Under the pieces are notes generated by a model. The model saw only the letters and a list, made by a program, of their open reading frames with translations. It ran no database searches and was not told the origin of the DNA. A stretch of 64,000 bases of DNA from Saturnia japonica (Eukaryota > Arthropoda > Insecta > Lepidoptera > Saturniidae): assembly GCA_033032175.1 (NCBI GenBank), contig CM065334.1, positions 989,705 through 1,053,704 of the forward strand. The letters are read 5' to 3'. This document shows, piece by piece, positions 34,884 through 48,000 of the stretch. The translations under genes were made by a program, and so were the position numbers. Positions within the stretch are counted from its first letter, which is position 1. Every line of letters begins with the position of its first letter.

Positions 34884-35973
34884 GTTTGCAGATCACGTAG
34901 AATTGTGACTAAAATATATCAAATTCCTCATTATATATACGTTTCATTTTCAGAAAAAATGAAAAAAGGAAGACAAATTTTATTATTATCAAAAGAAAAA
35001 CATCATTAATCATAAAAGTAAATACTTAACGAACCATGCTACCGCTTTGGTCGATGTTTTGAAAAATATTTAAATAATTATGCAATTAAAAAGTCCTGCC
35101 AAAAAGACTTAAAATACACACAATAAAAAGTTGTTATGGGACAACCGAGGAAACCTTTTAACTATATTTTATAATCCTTTATAAAATATATCTAATTTTC
35201 ATATTGAATCTCGGCTGACGATACCCCTGCTGCTGTGTTGACTACCTGAGGCGATGGTACCCGTTGCGAGCCTACATTGATCCGTTGGCTGGAGGTGACA
35301 ACTCCTTGTGCGAGTTACCCTAAGCCGATCAACCAAGACTGTGCGATTTCAATATTGTATAAACATTTTTTTGTTAAAATTCTATTGGAGATTTTGACCA
35401 CAGACAGACATAGTACTTAAAATAATTTCTTTGTTAGATTTTCTGGAAATATATTTAATTTACCTTATCTCTCATTTTATTTTCCTTTTTAGGCTTATCT
35501 TTTTCTAAATTATAACTAATCTTAATTGTCGTAACGTTTTCGCGTTTTTAGTTTTTCAGACTATTATTTATTTTTCACGTTTAGTTGGATTTTCTATAAA
35601 AGTGTGTTTTCACTAAAATCGGGAAGTCAGTGATGTTTATTCCAAGTTAGTAACTCGCGCAAAGACACTACCAATTTAGGAAAACAAAAAATCGCTAATC
35701 CTGATTATCCTAGTAAGGGTAACGGGTCTAAATGAATGAAATATTAATTATCATCGGTCCTTGATAAGTATGCCAAATTTCGAGTTAATCCGACGTTTTG
35801 AAAGGGGTCAAAATCATGTTCAAGTTTCCGTTACAAACATACTAATATAAGTATGAAGCTAATAAAAATGTGTTAAAAACCGTGGGCTGCATGGAGTCAT
35901 TAGTTATAAATATTTTATTGACAGATATGAGTAGAAGGATTATCATTTTAATAATATATTAAAAAGCACTCCA

Positions 35974-37380
35974 TGTTAGTGTTGGGATGCATACACCACA
36001 AAACATACATACATTCCGAAAGTTTGAAGGAAGTCCGTCTTATCTGAGTTACATAAAAGCCATTTTGGCACAGTGCGCATGAAACAAGTTGCACGCTCAT
36101 TTTTCTGGTGGCCCGCTGTGGACACTGAAATAGAAACCATACCTAACAACTGTCTGAATTGCCTATCCATTCGTAATGCCCCACAAAAAGCATTCAAAAA
36201 TCATGGCCAGTAGCACCATCAGTCTGGTATCGCCTCCATGCAGACTACTGTGGACCGTTCTATAATAAAATGTACTTGTTAGTCGTTGACAGTTATTCAA
36301 ATTGGCCCGAGGTGGTTGAAATGAACACAATCAGTGCAGCGAGGACCATCGAAGTGTTCGATACATTGTTTTCGAGACATGGCTACCCTGTCCATTTGGT
36401 TACTGACAACAGACCTTCGTTTGCATCCCAGGAGTTTGAAATTTTTTGCAATTTAAAACAAATTAAACATACCTTCTCCCCGCCATATCATCCAGCTACA
36501 AACGGGGCTGCAGAACGTTTTGTAGAAATATTTAAAACTCATGTAACCAAAATCAAAGAAAGCGGTAACAAAATGATGTCTGCTATCAACTTATTCCTGT
36601 TTGACTATAGAACTATACCTCATAGTACTACAGGCGTCACTCCAGCCTAACTTATGTATAAAAGGGAACTAAGGTCAAGATTTTCTTTGTTAAGACCGAA
36701 ACCTATTGCGGAAAAATCCATGGAAATACTAGAGAAACAGGCTAGGACATCCTCGGGCACTAGGCAAGTTAATTTCAGGTTGGGAGAGAAGGTAATGGTG
36801 AGGGACTACAGGAAAGGCAATAAACCTTGGACTATGGGCACCATTGTTGAGGTGTCAATACCAGACAACTTATTTGATTGATGTTGATGGAAGTAAGTGG
36901 AAGAGGCACTTTAATCAAATGATGAGCTGTAGTGACAGTTTGTTAGAATAACTGCCTATTAAATGTCACCACTTGTAGCCCATTAATAGAGTACCTATGT
37001 GTTATTATATTTAATATAAGTATAATGCCAATGTAAATGCTTCAGTATCTCATTGTTATTTGAGAGTGCTAAGTCAACTTTTATTTTTGTACCTTATTGC
37101 CAATCTTATGGTACCATTGTTATTTAGGTGGAAAGTTTACCACTGTTGTTTATTTTTAAATATAGAGGGAGATAAGGCATCATACAGGGAGCTGGCTTAA
37201 ACTCAGGGGGAGAAGAGTGTGGTGTATGCATCCCAACACTAACCGGAACGCATCCCCTCACTAGTGATGCTCTGTCTCGCTCTGACTTGCGATGGCGTCG
37301 GTGTAGATTTAGCGGTATTAATTTGTATGTCTTGGCAATAAAACCATATTCATTAATTTACCGTTTATTTGGACACGACA
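35974..37380 (+). mobile_element. Gypsy integrase plus 3' LTR with inverted LTR tip, copy c
   Basis: Inverted tip 35974-36000, LTR 37218-37380. Same junctions as copy b, so the element was duplicated with the unit rather than inserted again. Confidence 0.75.
36050..36930 (+). pseudogene. Gypsy integrase, copy c, with stop and frameshifts
   Basis: Shares the upstream one-base loss with copy b. It also has a TAA in place of a Gln codon near 36648 and a small deletion near 36866 that shifts the last part. The second catalytic Asp survives in VTDNRPSF. Confidence 0.8.
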
Positions 37381-37739
37381 GTTTTTTTTACAATAAAACA
37401 CTTTTTTTTCTTATACCCCATTCTTAATCCAAATTTATTTTCAATTTTTTAGAAAAATTTTCTATATAAGCGTGTTTTGTAGTTTTTTTAACTATAGTTT
37501 TTTTCTCCCGAAATCCTATATTGACGTTTATTCTAAGTCAGTAACTTATCCGAGAAATGAGCAATTTGGGCGCCTTCTGCCTCCCTTGGATGAGATAGCC
37601 AGTTCTCAGGTTCCTTCTTCGAAAATTTCATCTTATTCAACATTGGTAATTATCCGAGAAATAGGTGATCGGTGCGCCTGGTACTTTCTCTTCTTGATAT
37701 TGGCGCAAAGACACTACCATTTTAGGAAAACGAAAAATC

Positions 37740-38250
37740 GCTAATCCTGGTTATCCTAATAAGGATAACGGGTCTAACTGTTTGAAATATTGAATTGACA
37801 TCGGCTCTTGATAAGTATGCCAAATTTCGAGTTAATCCGACGATTTGAAGGAGGGCAAAATCATGTTCAAAATTTCCGATACGTACATACTAACATACGT
37901 TTGAAGCTAAAAAGCGTGTTAAAAATTTACTCAATTCTTAATTCAAATTTATTAATATTTATTTTCTATTTTTAGTTCGTTTTTTATAATAACCTTCTAT
38001 GAAAATCAATGGTTTTCAATAAAATCGGAAAGTCATTGATGTTTATTCTAAGTCAGTAACTTATCGCTAATCTTATATAACCTAATAAGGATAACGGGTC
38101 TAACTGTTTGATATATTGAATTGTCATCGGCCCTTGATAAGTATGCCAAATTTCGAGTTAATCCGACGATTTGAAGGGGGGCAAAATCATGTTCAAAGTT
38201 TCCGTTATATATATACTGACAAACGTAATAAGCTAATAAAAGCGTGTTAA
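37740..38250 (+). repeat. 327-bp repeat, about 1.5 units
   Basis: Marker motif at about 37865 and 38192 only; flanking family A sequence as in other spacers. Confidence 0.8.
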
Positions 38251-38656
38251 GAAAAAAAATGTATTTTATTGCAAAAAAGCGTGCGGTGCTTTTAAAGATA
38301 TTATAAGAAAAATAATCCTTCGACTCATATCTGTCAAATAAAATATGTATAACTATTGACACCATGCACCCCACGTTTTTTTTACAATAAAATACATTTT
38401 TTTTTTCTTATTTACAATATTCTTAATTTATATTTATTAGAAAAGTTAACACTATTCTTCATTCAAATTTATTGTTAATACTTTTGTAATCTGTTATCTG
38501 TATGCTTTTGTTTTGTTCTCGACTGAATATACTAAGGTAAAAATAAAATGAAATAAAAAACAATATATTAAAGACATTTTATTTATTAATAAAACAACCA
38601 ATTGAAGATATTCATATTAATAAAAATATTTATTTTTTTAATACCAAACGTCCCAA

Positions 38657-40746
38657 CTAACGGTCAAAGCGACCTTGTGGATAAGCAGAGGGCGCAGACT
38701 CTTGAGTGTTCAGAGCTCCTGGTTCTGCGCTAGCAGTGGCCGTTGCTGAAGCAAATGCCAGCAGGGCCCACACTGTCATCATTGCGTACTTTACCTGAAA
38801 TTGAAAATACTAAATATGTAGTTCTTATTATAAGTATCTTATTTGAATTTAAATGCGATGGTGGGTTATCTATCGGTAGTGACGTCATACAACCTCGTCA
38901 TTCGATGTGCGCTCTAACTCTAAAATGATTTTAGTAAAGAAAACAGCCTAATGACGACATAGCATGATTGTACGATATTATCTTATTGCTCGTCTGGCTA
39001 GCTAACAATCTCCAGTTGAAAATCTATCGACATTCGTACTTGCAAGCCAACAGCATGTCTGTGTCTTACGCGATAGCGCCACTTAACGTCAGAGTTTGCC
39101 CATAAATTGACAGCAAAAAGGGACGTTTTTTATGGTATTTCATATCCATTATAGAAAGACAAATCCTCCGGGTATTCGCATCTAGTTCATAATAACATGT
39201 CTTAACAAACTAAATAGATAACTATATAATGTATCTATAACAATATTATAAAGAGGAAAGCTTAGATTTTTTGTTTGTAAAAGATAAATTCAAAACCTAC
39301 TGGACTGATTTTAAATATTCTTTCACCAATATAAAGCTGCAGTATCAGCAAGTAATATAATTTGAAAAGTTAATTTATTTCTCATAAAAATGACGATAGT
39401 TTTACACAAAGTATTAAAAATTGCCTACACGGGTGTGTTGGCGATGCTTGCAGAATAAAATTAACACGGGTGATACTATGGGGCACAGCTAGTACTTAAT
39501 ATAATAAAGCGGAAGAGTTATTTATTTGTTTAATCTACTAATCGGATTTGAAAAATACTTTTCGTAAATGATAGCCAAATTCACGAGGAATAAATAGTAT
39601 AGGCTATCTGACATTGGGATACAACTATCAGCTAAATTTAACTATTGATTTTGCTAAGTAAATCTGAAGAGCAAGTGTTCCCGAACTGCTTTATCCGCGT
39701 GTTCTGGCGTACTTAATGCTGTATGTGTATTATGAATTTGACTCTGAAGATGGTCTTAGATTAAAACATTTTCCGTAATAGAGACCTTTCAGAAGAGGAG
39801 ATTAACATGTTCTTATCAAGCAATGAAAACATTGATTGTCAGGAGCACTTAACCGATGAAGACATAATGAGACTTAGAGCGAAAACGAAGAAGTATTAGA
39901 GGAATCGGAAGCAATTGTAAGGATTCCACATACTCGACTTGTGTCTGCATTGAATGAATGCTTGGAATGTGCGAATCGAGTTTAACTACTTTATATTTCA
40001 GATAAAATGATATTGCGTAAATTGAGGGATAAAGCATTTTCTTTGTCATTATAAACCACTCGTCAAAGTACTACCATCAAAAACATAAATGTGAAATGAA
40101 AGCCAAGTTCAATATTATGATATATGCCTTGGTTATTGACTTCAACGACAAAGGGAGTGAGATCTAAACGGGTGCCAAGTTCAATGGTCAGTCCTGAAAA
40201 TTATTTATAAAAACATCAAATATTTTATAAGAATTTAAAATATTATATCATTTCTTCTTATAACTTAGGATAATATATTGAAACCTAAGGTCTGACTTTA
40301 AAGTGTAATAATACTTAATCTTTAATATTTGTATTTACTTTCAATTATAAAAATATATTCCATTACAAAAAACACTTCTTAAAATATCTACACACTATAA
40401 TCCGAACGCGTCATGAATACAAACAGGGTGTAAATTGTTGGTGTTCTCATTATCGAGGCCCTACTGAATAGGTAAAGTATGTTACCAATTAGATAGGTAT
40501 ATCATAGCATACATAGCAAAGTAAACTTCTTTATAAATGTGGGGTGTTTACAAAATAATATATATATTGGTTTTTATAGGAAAAACAACTATGCCTTCAT
40601 TTCTTATTTATGAAAGGATTATAACAACATACATTTTCCACGCAGGTTTCCGTACTCAATTATAAATCGTCTACATACAAGTTTATACAATGTTTCACAA
40701 ATTAAAATATTTAATGCAAAATAATATTTCTACTTACAAAGTCCAT
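38657..40746 (-). CDS. Small secreted peptide gene, copy 4, 48 aa
   Basis: Exon 1 is 40738-40746, exon 2 is 38657-38794. The spacer tetrapeptide is EPGA rather than EPEA (E29G), and the tail ends GRFDR rather than GRFDG. All else equals copy 2. TATA at 40795-40802. First copy, from the left, with a type B spacer beyond its promoter. Confidence 0.82.
39234..39492 (+). mobile_element. Helitron-like insertion, intron of copy 4
   Basis: Same insertion as the others, shortened by 12 bp in the middle; the same shortening is present in copy 5. Confidence 0.65.
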
Positions 40747-41189
40747 GTTTGCAGATCACGTAGAATTGTGACTAAAATATATCAAATTCCTCATTATATA
40801 TACGTTTCATTTTCAGAAAAAATGAAAAAAGGAAGACAAATTTTATTATTATCAAAGGAAAAACATCATTAATTATAAAATAAATACTTAACGAACCGTG
40901 CTGCCGCTTTGGACAATGTTTTGAAAAATATTTAAATAATTATGCAATTAAAAAGTCCTGCCAAAAAGACTTAAAATACACACAATAATAAGTTGTTATG
41001 GGACAACCGAGGAAACCTTTTAACTATATTTTATAATCAACTATATAAAATATATCTAATTTTCATATTGAATCTCGGCTGGCGATACCCCTGCTGCTGT
41101 GTTGACTACCTGAGGCGATGGTACCCGTTGCGAGCCTACATTGATCCGGTGGCTGGAGGTGACAACTCCTGGTGCGAGTTACCCTAAGC

Positions 41190-43290
41190 TGGTCCTGACG
41201 TGGAGCTGACTATCGTTGAGGATTTTATTTATTTTTGGTTCCTGTGAGGTGAACAATTAAGAGGTCTATTAAGGACTTTATTTGCAAAATTATCCTATAT
41301 CCGGTATTGTATAAACATTTGTTTATTAATATTCTGTAGGAGGTTTTGACCACAGACAGACATAGTACTTAAAATAATTTCTTTGTTAGATATTCTGGAA
41401 ATATATTTAATTTACCTCATCTCTCATTTCATTTTCCTTTTTATGCTTATCTTTTTCTAAATTATAACTAATATTAATTGTCGTAACGTTATCGCGTTTG
41501 TCATCTATCGCCTTTTACGACTTGCATACCTTTTTAACACGCTTTTATTAGCTTCATACGTATGTTAGTATGTATGTATGTAACGGAACCTTTGAACATG
41601 AATTTGACCCCCTTCATATCGTCGGATTAACTCGAAATTTGGCATACTTATCAAGGACCGATGACAATTCAATATTTCAAACAGTTTTACCCGTTATCCT
41701 TACTTGGATAATCAGGATTAACGATTTTTAGTTTTCCTAAACTGGTAGTCTTTGCACGAGTTACTAACTTAGAATAAACATCAATGACTTTCCGATTTTA
41801 TTCAAAATCATTGTTTTCATAGTAGGATTTCTGGGAAAAAATTATTGTTAAAAAATCTACAAAACACGCTTTTATAGAAAATTCTTCTAAAAAATTAAAA
41901 ATAAATAATAATAATAAAAAAACTAAAAAGCACGCTTTTATAGAAAATAAATTTTAATAAATATGAATTAAGAATAATGTAAATAAAAAAAAATTGAGCG
42001 TCTCGGAACGCTCGACAGAAGTGATAACTTAAACTAATCAAAAAGAAAAAAAAGACCAAAATTTCAAGAGAGAAAGGGAAGCCGGCGAGGATTCGAGAAT
42101 CTAGGACTTCGGCCATAGCAGTCACGCTTACGACCGCTAGGCTATGAACGTGTTGTTAGAATTGACTGAAACTATGCGCTATGCTAACTATTAATGACAC
42201 CGTAACGCGTTACGTTACGAAGCAGTTTACCCTCCCTCATAAGAAGTTTTGAGGGTATTTATTGATTCGACTATGGAAAAGGGACGATCCCCCGACTAGA
42301 CGGGTGTTGTGTCTGACGGGCTACTGCCCCAATGGTTGTTGTCGGCTTCTTGTATATATGTTCAATTGTTGGGTTAATTTTAATATCGCGATGTAGGATG
42401 CGCCAGTTCTTAGTTCGTATGTGGCGAGATAGATGTCGGTACAGAGTTATTACTTGAAAAATAGTATTTATTGTAAAAAAAGTGAGGGTGCTTTTTAAAA
42501 TATTATCAATATGATAAACCTTCTACTCATATCTTTCAATAAAAGAAGAATCTGTCAATAAATGTCTAAGTCAGTAACTTTCCGAGAAATGAGCAATTTG
42601 GGCGCCTTCTGCCTCCCTTGGATGAGATAGCCAGTTCTCAGGTTCCTCCTTCGAAAATTTCATCTTATTCCACGTTGGTAATTATCCGAGAAATAGGTGA
42701 TCGGCGCGCCTGGTACTTTCCCTTCTTGGTCTTGGCGCAAAGACACAACCAGTTTAGGAAAACGAAAAATCGCTAATCCTGGTTATCCTAATAAGTATAA
42801 CGGGTAAAACTGTTTGAAATATTGAATTGCCATCGGTCCTTGATAATTATGCCAAATTTTGAGTTAATCCGACGTTTTGAAGGAGGTCAAAATCATGTTC
42901 AAGGTTTCCGTTACATACATACTAACATACGTTTGAAGCTAATAAAAGCGTGTTAAAAATTTACACAATTCTTAATTCAAATTTATTAAGATTTATTTTC
43001 TATTTTTAGTTGGATTTTCTATAATAACCTCCTGTGAAAATCAATGGTTTTCAATAAAATCGGAAAGTCATTGATGTTCCTTCTAAGTCAGTAACTTATC
43101 GCTAATCCTGTATATCCTAGTAAGGATAACGGGTCTCTAACTTTTTGATATATTGAATTGGCATCGGTCCTTGATAAGTATGCCAAATTTCAAGTTAATC
43201 CGACGTGGGGGCAAAATCATGTTCAAAGATTCCGTTACGTACAAACTGGCATACGTTTGGTAGCTTAATAGCTAATAAAAGCGTGCGGTG
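41190..43290. repeat. Type B spacer between copies 4 and 5
   Basis: Begins with a segment TCCTGACGTGGAGCTGACTA not found after copies 1, 2, 3 and 6. It then holds family A in minus orientation (41520-41960), a SINE-like unit, an unassigned 330 bp with a palindrome near 42200, and family A in plus orientation with about 1.5 units of the 327-bp repeat. Confidence 0.7.
41985..42150 (-). repeat. tRNA-derived SINE-like unit
   Basis: Minus strand shows an A-box-like TAGCCTAGCGGTCGTAAGCG and a B-box-like ATTCTCGAATCC in tRNA order, then a unique tail ending in the hairpin GAGCG..CGCTC and an AT-rich run. It does not fold into a full tRNA. Repeated at 46640-46810. Confidence 0.5.
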
Positions 43291-43672
43291 CTTTTTAAAA
43301 TATTGTCAAAATGACAATCCTTCGACTCATATCTGTCACATAAAATATTTATAACTATTGACACCATGCACCCCACGCTTTTTTTACAATAAAATACATT
43401 TTTTTTTCTTATTTACAATATTCTTAATTTTTATTTATTAGAAAAATTAACACTATTATTCATTCAAATTTATTAAAATTTATTGTTAATACATATTTTT
43501 GTAATCTGTTATTTGTATGCTTTTGTTTTTTTTCTCGACTGAATATACTAAGATAAAAATAAAATGAAATAAAAAACAATATATTAAAGACATTTTATTT
43601 ATTAATAAAACAACCAATTGAAGATATTCATATTAATAAAAATATTTATTTTTTTAATACCAAACGTCCCAA

Positions 43673-45405
43673 CTAACGGTCAAAGCGACCTTGTGGATAA
43701 GCAGAGGGCGCAGACTCTTGAGTGTTCAGAGCTTCTGGTTCCGCGCTAGCAGTGGCCGTTGCTGAAGCAAATGCGAGCAGGGCCCACACTGTCATCATTG
43801 CGTACTTTACCTGAAATTGAAAATACTAAAACTGTAGTTCTTATATAAGTATCTTATTTTAATTTAAATGCGATGGTGGGTTATCGGTAGTGACGTCAGA
43901 CAACCTCGTCATTCGATGTGCGCTCTAACTCTAAAATGATTTCAGTAAAGAAAACAGCCTAATGATGACATAGCATGATTGTAAGATATTATCTTATTGC
44001 TCGTCTGGCTAGCTAACAATCTCCAGTTGAAAATCTATCGACATTCGTACTTGCAAGCCAACTGCATGTCTGTCTTACGCGATAGCGCCACTTAACGTCA
44101 GAGTTTGCCCATAAATTGACAGCAAGAAAGGACATTTTTATGGTATTTCATATCCATTATAGAAAGACAAATCCTCCGGGTATTCGCATCTAGTTCATAA
44201 TAACATGTCTTAACAAACTAAATAGATAACTATATAATGTATCTATAACAATATTATAAAGAGGAAAGCTTAGATTTTTTGTTTGTAAAAGATAAATTCA
44301 AAACCTACTGGACTGATTTTAAATATTCTTTCACCAATATAAAGCTGCAGTATCAGCAAGTAATATAATTTGAAAAGTTAATTTATTCCTCATAAAAATG
44401 ACGATAGTTTTACACAAAGTATAAAAAATTGCCTACACGGGTGTGTTGGCGATGCTTGCCGTATAAAATTAACACGGGTGATACCGTGGGGCACAGCTAG
44501 TACTTAATATAATAAAGCGGAAGAGTTATTTATTTGTTTAATCTACTAATCGGATTTGAAAAATACTTTTCGTAAATGATAGCCAAATTCACGAGGAATA
44601 GTATAGGCTATCTGACATTGGGATACAACTATCAGCTAAATTTAATTTAATTTAATTTCAGATAAAATGATATTGCGTAAATTGAGGGATAAAGCATTTT
44701 CTTTGTCATTATACACCACTCGTCAAAGTACTACCATCAAAAACATAAATGTGAAATGAAAGCCAAGTTCAATATTATGATATATGCCTTGGTTATTGAC
44801 TTCAACGACAAAGGGAGTGAGATCTAAACGGGTGCCAAGTTCAATGGTCAGTCCTGAAAATTATTTATAAAAACATCAAATATTTTATAAGAATTTAAAA
44901 TATTATATCATTTCTTCTTATAACTTGGATAATATATTGAAACCTAAGGTCTGACTTTAAAGTGTAATAATACTTAATCTTTAATATTTGTATTTACTTT
45001 CAATTATAAAAATATATTCCATTTCAAAAAACACTTCTTAAAATATCTACACACTATAATCCGAACGCGTCATGAATACAAACAGGGTGTAAATTGTTGG
45101 TGTTCACATTAACGAGGCCCTACTGAATAGGTAAAGTATGTTACCAATTAGATAGGTATATCATAGCATACATAGCAAAGTAAACTTCTTTATAAATGTG
45201 GGGTGTTTATGAAATAATATATATATTGGTTTTTATAGGAAAAACAACTATGCCTTCATTTCTTATTTATGAAAGGATTATAACAACATACATTTTCCAC
45301 GCAGGTTTCCGTACTCAATTATAAATCGTCTACATACAAGTTTATACAATGTTTCACAAATTAAAATATTTAATGCAAAATAATATTTCTACTTACAAAG
45401 TCCAT
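43673..45405 (-). CDS. Small secreted peptide gene, copy 5, 48 aa
   Basis: Exon 1 is 45397-45405, exon 2 is 43673-43810. Ends GRFDR with EPEA spacer. Two silent changes in the signal-peptide/spacer region, one of them (CTC for Leu) shared with copy 6. The intron has lost about 370 bp including the degenerate coding-like fragment. TATA at 45454-45461. Confidence 0.82.
44242..44500 (+). mobile_element. Helitron-like insertion, intron of copy 5
   Basis: TC start, CTAG end; shares the 12-bp internal deletion of copy 4. Confidence 0.65.
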
Positions 45406-45849
45406 GTTTGCAGATCACGTAGAATTGTGACTAAAATATATCAAATTCCTCATTATATATACGTTTCATTTTCAGAAAAAATGAAAAAAGGAAGACAAAT
45501 TTTATTATTATCAAAGGAAAAACATCATTAATTAAAAAAAAGAAATACTTAACGAACCGTACTACCGCTTTGGACAATATTTTGAAAAATATTTAAATAA
45601 TTATGCAATTAAAAAGTCCTGCCAAAAAGACTTAAAATACACACAATAAAAAGTTGTTATGGGACAACCGAGGAAACCTTTTAACTATATTTTATAATCA
45701 ACTATATAAAATATATCTAATTTTCATATTGAATCTCGGCTGGCGATACCCCCGCTGCTGTGTTGACTACCTGAGGCGATGGTACCCGTTGCGAGCCTAC
45801 ATTGATCCGGTGGCTGGAGGTGACAACTCCTCTGCGAGTTACCCTAAGC

Positions 45850-47625
45850 TGGTCCTGACGTGGAGCTGACTATCGTTGAGGATTTTATTTATTTTTGGTT
45901 CCTGTGAGGTGAACAATTAAGAGGTCTATTAAGGACTTTATTTGCAAAATTATCCTATATCCGGTATTGTATAAACATTTGTTTATTAATAATTTATAGG
46001 AGGTTTTGACCACAGCCAGACATAGTACTTAAAATAATTTCTTTGTTAGATATTCTGGAAATATATTTAATTTACCTCATCTCTCATTTCATTTTCCTTT
46101 TTATGCTTATCTTTTTCTAAATTATAACTAATATTAATTGTCGTAACGTTATCGCGTTTGTCATCTATCGCCTTTTACGACTTGCATACCTTTTTAACAC
46201 GCTTTTATTAGCTTCATACGTATGTTAGTATGTATGTAACGGAACCTTTGAACATGAATTTGACCCCCTTCATATCGTCGGATTAACTCGAAATTTGGCA
46301 TACTTATCAAGGACCGATGACAATTCAATATTTCAAACAGTTTTACCCGTTATCCTTACTTGGATAATCAGGATTAACGATTTTTAGTTTTCCTAAACTG
46401 GTAGTCTTTGCACGAGTTACTAACTTAGAATAAACATCAATGACTTTCCGATTTTATTCAAAATCATTGTTTTCATAGTAGGATTTCTGGGAAAAAATTA
46501 TTGTTAAAAAATCTACAAAACACGCTTTTATAGAAAATTCTTCTAAAAAATTAAAAATAAATAATAATAATAAAAAAACTAAAAAGCACGCTTTTATAGA
46601 AAATAAATTTTAATAAATATGAATTAAGAATAGTGTAATTAAAAAAAAATTGAGCGTCTCGGAACGCTCGACAGAAGTGATAACTTAAACTAATCAAAAA
46701 GAAAAAAAAGACCAAAATTTCAAGAGAGAAAGGGAAGCCGGCGAGGATTCGAGAATCTAGGACTTCGGCCATAGCAGTCACGCTTACGACCGCTAGGCTA
46801 TGAACGTGTTGTTAGAATTGACTGAAACTATGCGCTATGCTAACTATTAATGACACCGTAACGCGTTACGTTACGAAGCAGTTTACCCTCCCTCATAAGA
46901 AGTTTTGAGGGTATTTATTGATTCGACTATGGAAAAGGGAGGATCCCCCGACTAGACGGGTGTTGTGTCTGGCGGGCTACTGCCCCAACGGTTGTTGTCG
47001 GGTTCTTGTATATATGTTCAATTGTTGGGTTAATTTTAATATCGCGATGTAGGATGCGCCAGTTCTTAGTTCGTATGTGGCGAGATAGATATCGCTACAG
47101 AGTTATTACTTCAAAAATAGTATGTATTTATTGTAAAAAAAGTGTGGGGTGCTTTTTAAAATATTATCAATATGATAAACCTTCTACTCATATCTTTCAA
47201 TAAAAGAAGAATCTATCAATACATGTCTAAGTCAGTAACTTTCCGAGAAATGAGCAATTTGGGCGCCTTCTGCCTCCCTTGGATGAGATAGCCAGTTCTC
47301 AGGTTCCTCCTTCGAAAATTTCATCTTATTCCACGTTGTTAATTATCTGAGAAATAGGTGATCGGCGCGCCTGGTACTTGCCCTTCTTGGTCTTGGCGCA
47401 AAGACACTACCAGTTTAGGAAAACGAAAAATCGCTAATCCTGGTTATCCTAATAAGGATAACGGGTCTAACTGTTTGAAATATTGAATTGTCATCGGTCC
47501 TTGATAAGTATGCCAAATTTTGAGTTAATCCGACGTTTTGAAGAAGGTGAAAATCATGTTCAAGGTTTCCGTTACATACATACTAACATATGTATTAAGC
47601 TAATAAAAGCGTGAGGTGCTTTTTA
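45850..47625. repeat. Type B spacer between copies 5 and 6
   Basis: Nearly identical to the spacer between copies 4 and 5 through the SINE-like unit and palindrome region, but with only one marker of the 327-bp repeat (about 47558). Confidence 0.7.
46640..46810 (-). repeat. tRNA-derived SINE-like unit, second copy
   Basis: Same junctions and near-identical sequence as the unit at 41985; duplicated with the spacer. Confidence 0.5.
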
Positions 47626-48000
47626 AGATATTGTCAAAATGACAATCTTTCGGCTCATATCTGTCACATAAAATATTTATAACTATTGAAACCATGCACC
47701 CCACGCTTTTTTCACAATAAAATACATTTTTTTTTCTTATTTACAATATTCTTAATTTATATTTAATAGAAAAATTAACACTATTATTCATTCAAATTTA
47801 TTAAAATTTATTGTTAATACATACTTTTGTAATCTGTTATTTGTATGCTTTTGTTTTTTTTCTCGACTGAATATACTAAGATAAAAATAAAATAAAATAA
47901 AAAACAATATATTAAAGACATTTTATTTATTAATAAAACAACCAATTGAAGATATTCATATTAATAAAAATATTTATTTTTTTAATACCAAACGTCCCAA

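Noticed and set aside
41985..42150. Possible true tRNA gene
   Set aside because: A and B boxes are present but no acceptor stem pairs and no proper anticodon arm is seen; SINE head is the better reading.
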